In this document: piece after piece, positions 59,823 through 64,000 of the stretch
Layout: the number at the start of each line of letters is the position of its first letter
How positions within the stretch are numbered: position 1 is the first letter of the stretch
Assembly: GCF_030818015.1 (NCBI RefSeq)
Contig: NZ_JAUSZX010000001.1
Coordinates: 3,844,001 to 3,908,000 of the forward strand
DNA: 64,000 nt
Direction: 5' to 3'
Source: Arthrobacter globiformis
Lineage (GTDB): Bacteria > Actinomycetota > Actinomycetes > Actinomycetales > Micrococcaceae
Notes under the pieces: generated by a model
Told to the model about the DNA's origin: nothing
Databases searched by the model: none
What the model saw: only the letters and a program-made list of their open reading frames with translations
Made by a program: the position numbers and the translations under genes

Positions 59823-60332
59823 ATGAAGTTCGCGGTCACCCCTGAGCCGTGGGACGCCGAGGACGGAGCGAGGCTCCGCAGCATGCAGCGGGCCGAACTG
59901 GATGCCCGCTACGGCAGCGACGACCACGAGCCGGGTTCCGTGCCCAGCGCCGAGGACATCACCGTGTTCCTTGTGGCCCGGAACCACGAGGGGACAGCCG
60001 TTGCCTGCGGCGCCCTGCGCCGGCTGGACGCCGGATCCGCGGAAATCAAGAGGATGTTCGTGCTGCCCAACCACCGCGGAAGCGGAGCCGCCACGGCGGT
60101 TTTGCGGAGCCTGGAAGCCGAGGCCGCCCGTCTGGGCCTGAGCGAGCTCAAGCTGGAAACCGGTACGGCCCAGCCCGACGCCATCCGCTTCTACAAGCGC
60201 GAGGGCTACCGCCTGATCGACAACTTCGGCCCGTACGCGGGCGAGCCGCTGTCCGTCTGCTACGCCCGCTCACTGGCGCCGGCGGCAGCAGATCCTTCAG
60301 CGGCGGAAAGTACGACGGCGGCCGTCAGCTGA
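59823..60332 (+). CDS. GNAT family N-acetyltransferase
   Basis: 169 residues from ATG 59823. Acetyl-CoA-binding motif A is KRMFVLPNHRGSGAATAVLR (the R-G-x-G-x-A loop near 82-87), followed by LKLETGTAQPDAIRFYKREG (motif B) and YAGEPLSVCY. Typical small-molecule or protein-amine acetyltransferase; substrate unknown. The 3' end overlaps the convergent htpX by 8 nt. Confidence 0.9.
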   Translation: MKFAVTPEPWDAEDGARLRSMQRAELDARYGSDDHEPGSVPSAEDITVFLVARNHEGTAVACGALRRLDAGSAEIKRMFVLPNHRGSGAATAVLRSLEAEAARLGLSELKLETGTAQPDAIRFYKREGYRLIDNFGPYAGEPLSVCYARSLAPAAADPSAAESTTAAVS

Positions 60333-61206
60333 GCGGCCCGCCCGCCATCCGCTCCAGGCGGCTGATGCGGTCCTGCATTGGCGGGTGCGTCGCGAAGAGC
60401 TTGCTGAGCCCGCCGCCGCGGAACGGGTTGGCGATCATCAGGTGCGAGGCGTTGACCAGCCGCTGGTCCTGCGGCAGCGGCGCGGCCTGGACGCCCTGGT
60501 GGATCTTGCGCAGGGCGGAGGCGAGCGCCAGCGGATCGCCGGTGAGCTGCGAACCGTCCTCGTCGGCGTCGTACTCCCGGGTGCGCGAGATGGCCACCTG
60601 GATCAGGGACGCTGCCAGCGGTGCCAGCAGCGCCATGGCGATGAGGGCCAGCGGGTTCGAATTGCGCCTGTCCCCGCCGCCAAAGAACAGCAGCATCTGC
60701 CCCACCGAGGTGATGACGCCGGCCACCGCCGCGGCCACGGACGAGGTCAGGATGTCGCGGTTGTAGACGTGCATGAGCTCGTGGCCGAGGACACCCCGCA
60801 GTTCCCGCGGGGTGAGGAGCTGCAGGATCCCCTCGGTGCAGCAGACGGCTGCGTTCTGCGGGTTCCGCCCGGTGGCGAAGGCGTTGGGAGCCATGGTGGG
60901 TGAGACGTAAATCCGCGGCATTGGCTGGTTGGCGCGGGCGGACAGCTCCCGGACCATCTGGTACAGCTGCGGTGCCTGGGCTTCGGAGACGGGGTAGGCC
61001 TGCATGGACCGGAGCGCGATCTTGTCGCTGTTCCAGTAGCCGTAGGCCGTGGTCCCCAGGCCGATCAGCGCCATGACCAGGATCGGGGCCGAGCTCCGGG
61101 TATTGGCGGCAATGAGGGCGCCGAGGCCCAGCAGGATCGCCCACAGCACGCCGAACAGCGCCGCCGTTTTCAGCCCGTTGTGGTGATTGTGCAATTTTTC
61201 CTCCAC
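60325..61206 (-). CDS. htpX: HtpX-type zinc metalloprotease
   Basis: 293 residues from ATG 61206. Membrane-bound M48 peptidase: two N-terminal transmembrane helices (about 13-45), zinc motif GHELMHVYN (HELMH about 141-145), two further helices around 155-200, and the third ligand region SRTREYDADEDG with a Glu. It degrades misfolded membrane proteins in the cytoplasmic membrane. Full length for the family. Monocistronic. Confidence 0.93.
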   Translation of the reverse strand: MEEKLHNHHNGLKTAALFGVLWAILLGLGALIAANTRSSAPILVMALIGLGTTAYGYWNSDKIALRSMQAYPVSEAQAPQLYQMVRELSARANQPMPRIYVSPTMAPNAFATGRNPQNAAVCCTEGILQLLTPRELRGVLGHELMHVYNRDILTSSVAAAVAGVITSVGQMLLFFGGGDRRNSNPLALIAMALLAPLAASLIQVAISRTREYDADEDGSQLTGDPLALASALRKIHQGVQAAPLPQDQRLVNASHLMIANPFRGGGLSKLFATHPPMQDRISRLERMAGGPLS

Positions 61207-61234
61207 AGCTCAGAAGTCGGAACCGGCACCGCCG

Positions 61235-62506
61235 CTACGGAACGGGATTCCGCGCGTCGTACTTCAGGAAGCCGGATTGCCACCGCGCCACCGTCCAGGC
61301 CACGACGATGCAAAGGAGGCCGCCGAGCAGCAGGACCCAGCCCTCACTAAGAATTTTAGTGCCGGCGCCTGCCAGCATGTCGCCCAGCCGCGGCCCTCCC
61401 GCGACCACCACAATGAAGACTCCCTGCAGCCGGCCGCGAAGGTGGTCCGGGGTCGCGGCCTGCAGGATGGTGGTGCGGAAGACGGCACTCACCGAGTCCG
61501 CGATGCCCGCCAGGCCGCAACATATTGCCGCCGGAACCAGCCAGAAAGTGACGCCGCCGGAGCCGGACCGCCCGGCCAGGACCACCACGAGGCCGAACGC
61601 CGCAAAAGAAGCGCCCCAGCCCATAACCGACCAGGCCACCGCACTCCCCTGCCGCTGCACCGCGCCAAGCGGCCCGGAAAAGAGGCCGGCGAGGAAAGCC
61701 CCCACCGCCACGGACGCCAGCAGGATGCCCACGGTGGTTTCCCCGCCGCCGATCATGAGGGCGCCGATGGCCGGCAGCAGTGCACGCGGCTGGGCGAGGA
61801 TCATCGCGATGAGGTCGAGGATGAACGTCATCCGCAGGTTGGGCCGCGTGCCCAGGAACCGGAAGCCCTCCACGACGGACCGCATCCCGGCCCGGCCCGC
61901 CTCCTTACCGGGCGGCATGGGAGGAAGCTTCAGCAGGGCCCAGAAGGCAAAGACGAAGCTGACAACATCCAGCGTGTACGTCCACCCGAAGCCGATGCTG
62001 GCCACCAGGACACCGGCGAGCAGCGGCCCCGCCGTCATGGACAGCCCGAACGTCACCATGTTCAGTGCGTTGGCGGCCGGCAGGAGCTCCTTCCGCAACA
62101 GCGCGGGAATGATGGCGCTGCGGGCAGGCTGGTTGATCGCCTGGGCACCGCTTTGCACGGCCACGAGGGCGTACAGCAGCCATACATTGCCCACCTGCAG
62201 CCAGGCCTGGAGGGCGAGCCCGCCCGTGGTCAGCCACAGCACTGCGGACGACAGAAGCGCCACCGTCCGGCGGTCATGGGAGTCGGCGATGGACCCGCCC
62301 AGCAGGCCGCCCAGCACCAGCGGCACCAGGGCAAAGATACTCAGCAGCCCGACGTACAGGCTGTCCTGGGTGAGCCGGTATACCTCCAGGCCCACCGCCA
62401 CGAGGGTGAGCTGGCTGCCCACATTGGAGACCGCCGACCCCAGCCAAAGCCGCCGGAAATCCGGGCTCTCGCGCAGCGGAGTGATGTCAGCCAGAAGTTT
62501 TCCCAC
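61235..62506 (-). CDS. MFS transporter (DHA3-like efflux type)
   Basis: 423 residues from ATG 62506. Twelve predicted helices; the loop-2/3 signature GGLLGGSIADSHDRR (about 67-81) is the MFS motif A. An in-family QSGAQAINQPARSAIIPALL follows near 118, typical of DHA3 drug exporters and Enterobactin-exporter-like proteins. Substrate unknown. Divergent from the fur gene, with which it shares a 76-bp promoter region; it might therefore be iron- or peroxide-regulated. Confidence 0.88.
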   Translation of the reverse strand: MGKLLADITPLRESPDFRRLWLGSAVSNVGSQLTLVAVGLEVYRLTQDSLYVGLLSIFALVPLVLGGLLGGSIADSHDRRTVALLSSAVLWLTTGGLALQAWLQVGNVWLLYALVAVQSGAQAINQPARSAIIPALLRKELLPAANALNMVTFGLSMTAGPLLAGVLVASIGFGWTYTLDVVSFVFAFWALLKLPPMPPGKEAGRAGMRSVVEGFRFLGTRPNLRMTFILDLIAMILAQPRALLPAIGALMIGGGETTVGILLASVAVGAFLAGLFSGPLGAVQRQGSAVAWSVMGWGASFAAFGLVVVLAGRSGSGGVTFWLVPAAICCGLAGIADSVSAVFRTTILQAATPDHLRGRLQGVFIVVVAGGPRLGDMLAGAGTKILSEGWVLLLGGLLCIVVAWTVARWQSGFLKYDARNPVP

Positions 62507-62543
62507 CCGGCAACTCTAGCCTCAGCGAAAACTTAGCCCTGCC

Positions 62544-62566
62544 TTATTGTGATCTAGTCAAAATAA
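62544..62566. promoter_or_regulatory. Fur-type operator upstream of furA
   Basis: A 23-bp AT-rich inverted repeat in a GC-rich genome: TTATTGTGA (62544-62552), centre TCTAG, TCAAAATAA (62558-62566), with one mismatch. It lies 16 nt before the furA ATG, in the divergent promoter region with the MFS gene. Autoregulation by FurA at such a site is known in mycobacteria and streptomycetes. Confidence 0.75.
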
Positions 62567-62582
62567 GTGTTTCAATAGTGTC

Positions 62583-63056
62583 ATGACCGATCACCTCGAA
62601 AGCCACGAAGCATGGGCCGCGGCCCTACGCGCCCACGGCCGACGGGTGACCAAGCAGCGTCTGGCGGTCCTGGCCGCCGTCGAGCATCACCCGCACTCCC
62701 CGGCGGAAAACATCCTTGCGGCTGCCCGCGAGGAACTGCCGGAACTGACGGCGCAGTCCGTGTATGTGGTGCTGGGTGATCTGACGGACCTGCACATGCT
62801 GCGCAGGTTCGAACCTCCGCACTCCCCTGCACTGTATGAGACGCGGGTGGGCGACAACCATCACCACGCGATCTGCATCAGCTGCGGGCGGGTTGAGGAC
62901 GTCGACTGTGCTGTCGGCCATGCCCCGTGCCTGACCCCGCACTGGAACGAGGATTCCCATCCCATGACCATCCAGATCGCGGATGTCATGTACCAGGGGA
63001 TCTGCGGCGAGTGCCAGCGGGCCCAAAAACTTCCTGCAAACGTAAATGACAAGTAG
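62583..63056 (+). CDS. furA: Fur family regulator of the catalase gene (FurA/CatR type)
   Basis: 157 residues from ATG 62583; no ribosome site is visible, so it may be leaderless. Winged-helix N-terminus (RVTKQRLAVLAAVEHHPHSP), VYVVLGDLTDL, the regulatory-metal region NHHHAICISCGRVEDVDC and a second Cys pair CGECQRAQ near the end (structural zinc). The gene order furA-catalase, 18 nt apart, is that of peroxide-sensing FurA proteins, which repress katG/katA until oxidised. Confidence 0.9.
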   Translation: MTDHLESHEAWAAALRAHGRRVTKQRLAVLAAVEHHPHSPAENILAAAREELPELTAQSVYVVLGDLTDLHMLRRFEPPHSPALYETRVGDNHHHAICISCGRVEDVDCAVGHAPCLTPHWNEDSHPMTIQIADVMYQGICGECQRAQKLPANVNDK

Positions 63057-63074
63057 CAAAGAAATAGGAGAACA

Positions 63075-64000
63075 ATGACTGCCATTTCGACGACCCAGTC
63101 GGGTGCCCCGGTTACGTCCGACGCCCACTCCAAGGCTGTCGGCGCTGACGGCGCGATCATCCTCACGGACCACTACCTGGTGGAGAAGCTCGCCCAGTTC
63201 AACCGCGAGCGGGTTCCGGAGCGTGTGGTGCACGCCAAGGGCGGCGGCGCGTTCGGCACGTTCAAGACCACCGAGGACATCTCCAAGTACACCAAGGCCG
63301 CGTTCCTGCAGCCCGGCGTCGAGACCGAGATGCTGATCCGTTTCTCCTCCGTTGCTGGCGAGAACGGCTCCCCCGACACCTGGCGTGACCCGCGCGGTTT
63401 CGCCGTGAAGTTCTACACCTCCGAGGGCAACTACGACCTCGTGGGCAACAACACCCCGGTGTTCTTCATCCGCGACGGCATCAAGTTCCCGGACTTCATC
63501 CACTCCCAGAAGCGCCTGCCCGGCACGCACCTGCGTGACGCCGACATGCAGTGGGACTTCTGGACCCTGTCCCCCGAGTCCGCGCACCAGGTCACCTGGC
63601 TGATGGGTGACCGCGGCCTGCCCGCGTCCTGGCGCGAAATGCAGGGCTACGGCTCGCACACCTACCAGTGGATCAACGCCGAAGGCGAGCGCTTCTGGGT
63701 CAAGTACCACTTCAAGTCCAACCAGGGCGTGAAGAACATCACCGGTGAAGAAGCCGAAGCCCTCGCCGGCTCGGACGCGGACTTCTACATCCGCGACCTG
63801 CACGAGAACATCGAAGCCGGCAACCTGCCCTCCTGGGACCTGCACGTTCAGGTCATGCCCTACGAGGACGCCAAGACCTACCGGTTCAACCCGTTCGACC
63901 TGACCAAGGTCTGGCCGCACGCGGACTACCCGCTGATCAAGGTCGGCACCATGGAACTGAACCGGAACCCGGAGAACTACTTCGCGCAGATCGAACAGGC
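63075..64000 (+). CDS. katA: Catalase, heme-dependent monofunctional (3' end outside window)
   Basis: ATG 63075, with AGGAG 5 nt ahead; 308 residues visible, frame open to the edge. Family signatures: [13 protein letters not shown] with the catalytic His (about residue 56), [20 protein letters not shown], the [11 protein letters not shown] motif with the second catalytic residue Asn, and [13 protein letters not shown] toward the edge. It breaks hydrogen peroxide into water and oxygen. Second gene of the furA operon and presumably derepressed by peroxide. The heme-ligand tyrosine region is beyond the window. Confidence 0.95.
   Translation, partial: MTAISTTQSGAPVTSDAHSKAVGADGAIILTDHYLVEKLAQFNRERVPERVVHAKGGGAFGTFKTTEDISKYTKAAFLQPGVETEMLIRFSSVAGENGSPDTWRDPRGFAVKFYTSEGNYDLVGNNTPVFFIRDGIKFPDFIHSQKRLPGTHLRDADMQWDFWTLSPESAHQVTWLMGDRGLPASWREMQGYGSHTYQWINAEGERFWVKYHFKSNQGVKNITGEEAEALAGSDADFYIRDLHENIEAGNLPSWDLHVQVMPYEDAKTYRFNPFDLTKVWPHADYPLIKVGTMELNRNPENYFAQIEQ

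Overview
The window is chromosomal DNA of a high-GC Gram-positive bacterium of the Micrococcaceae, most probably Arthrobacter or Pseudarthrobacter. Grounds: very high G+C and GC-rich third codon positions in the flanks, frequent GTG starts and ATGA/GTGA start-stop overlaps, an Lsr2-type nucleoid protein, actinobacterial tRNAs without an encoded CCA, and typical gene sets (GT87 transferases, FurA-catalase pair, YajQ, HtpX). The assignment is inference; no 16S gene is present.

Left flank (1-29,700). Mostly housekeeping and metabolic genes: a truncated Na+/H+ antiporter, an NAD(P)-binding reductase, a DHFR-fold protein, a secreted HNH nuclease, tRNA-Met and tRNA-Thr with their own terminators, a DEAD-box RNA helicase, a MOSC protein, and a three-gene operon (YgiB-like membrane protein, glutathionylspermidine-synthase-like ligase, APC permease). 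Then come a glutaryl-CoA-dehydrogenase-like enzyme, a phospholipase D-like protein, two related GT87 membrane glycosyltransferases around an MFS/HxlR pair, and the transsulfuration genes metB and CBS. These are followed by a VOC protein, AlkA, an acyl-CoA ligase, a small monooxygenase, thioredoxin and a LysM protein. Near the end lie a 5' fragment of a potassium-channel-like gene and a lipoprotein gene.

Genomic island (29,701-58,629, about 28.9 kb). A 53-bp perfect direct repeat bounds it: the 3' part of tRNA-Tyr at 29,701-29,753 and the intact tRNA-Tyr(GTA) at 58,579-58,660. The old tRNA terminator is still beside the left copy, while the intact tRNA now ends at an island-borne terminator. 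Next to the right end are a tyrosine integrase, a coupled XRE regulator, and a divergent operon of tightly overlapping small genes (excisionase-like HTH, a 56-residue gene, a phage-type replication protein, zinc-finger proteins). No capsid, terminase, relaxase or FtsK/TraB gene is visible, so this looks like a non-self-transmissible integrative element. Its G+C is visibly lower than the flanks.

Island cargo, left to right. (i) A four-gene operon of two methyltransferase-like proteins, a GIY-YIG/DEAD helicase and an unknown protein, probably a restriction-modification system. (ii) A convergent, 1-nt-overlapping pair of a PD-(D/E)XK nuclease candidate and an unknown partner. (iii) A large orphan membrane protein. 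(iv) An EVE-like/HNH nuclease with a DUF6308-like gene. (v) A pentapeptide-repeat membrane protein and a SEC-C membrane protein. (vi) Lsr2, an HTH protein and a serine recombinase. (vii) A cytoplasmic subtilisin-like protease with a small glycine-helix partner resembling effector-associated components. (viii) At the integrase end, three coupled genes (one soluble, two membrane/coiled-coil). The island reads as a defence or conflict island; items ii, vii and viii are the best candidates for undescribed systems.

Right flank (58,661-64,000). A small Ala-rich protein, YajQ, a GNAT acetyltransferase, HtpX, an MFS exporter, and furA-katA behind an AT-rich inverted-repeat operator; katA runs off the window.
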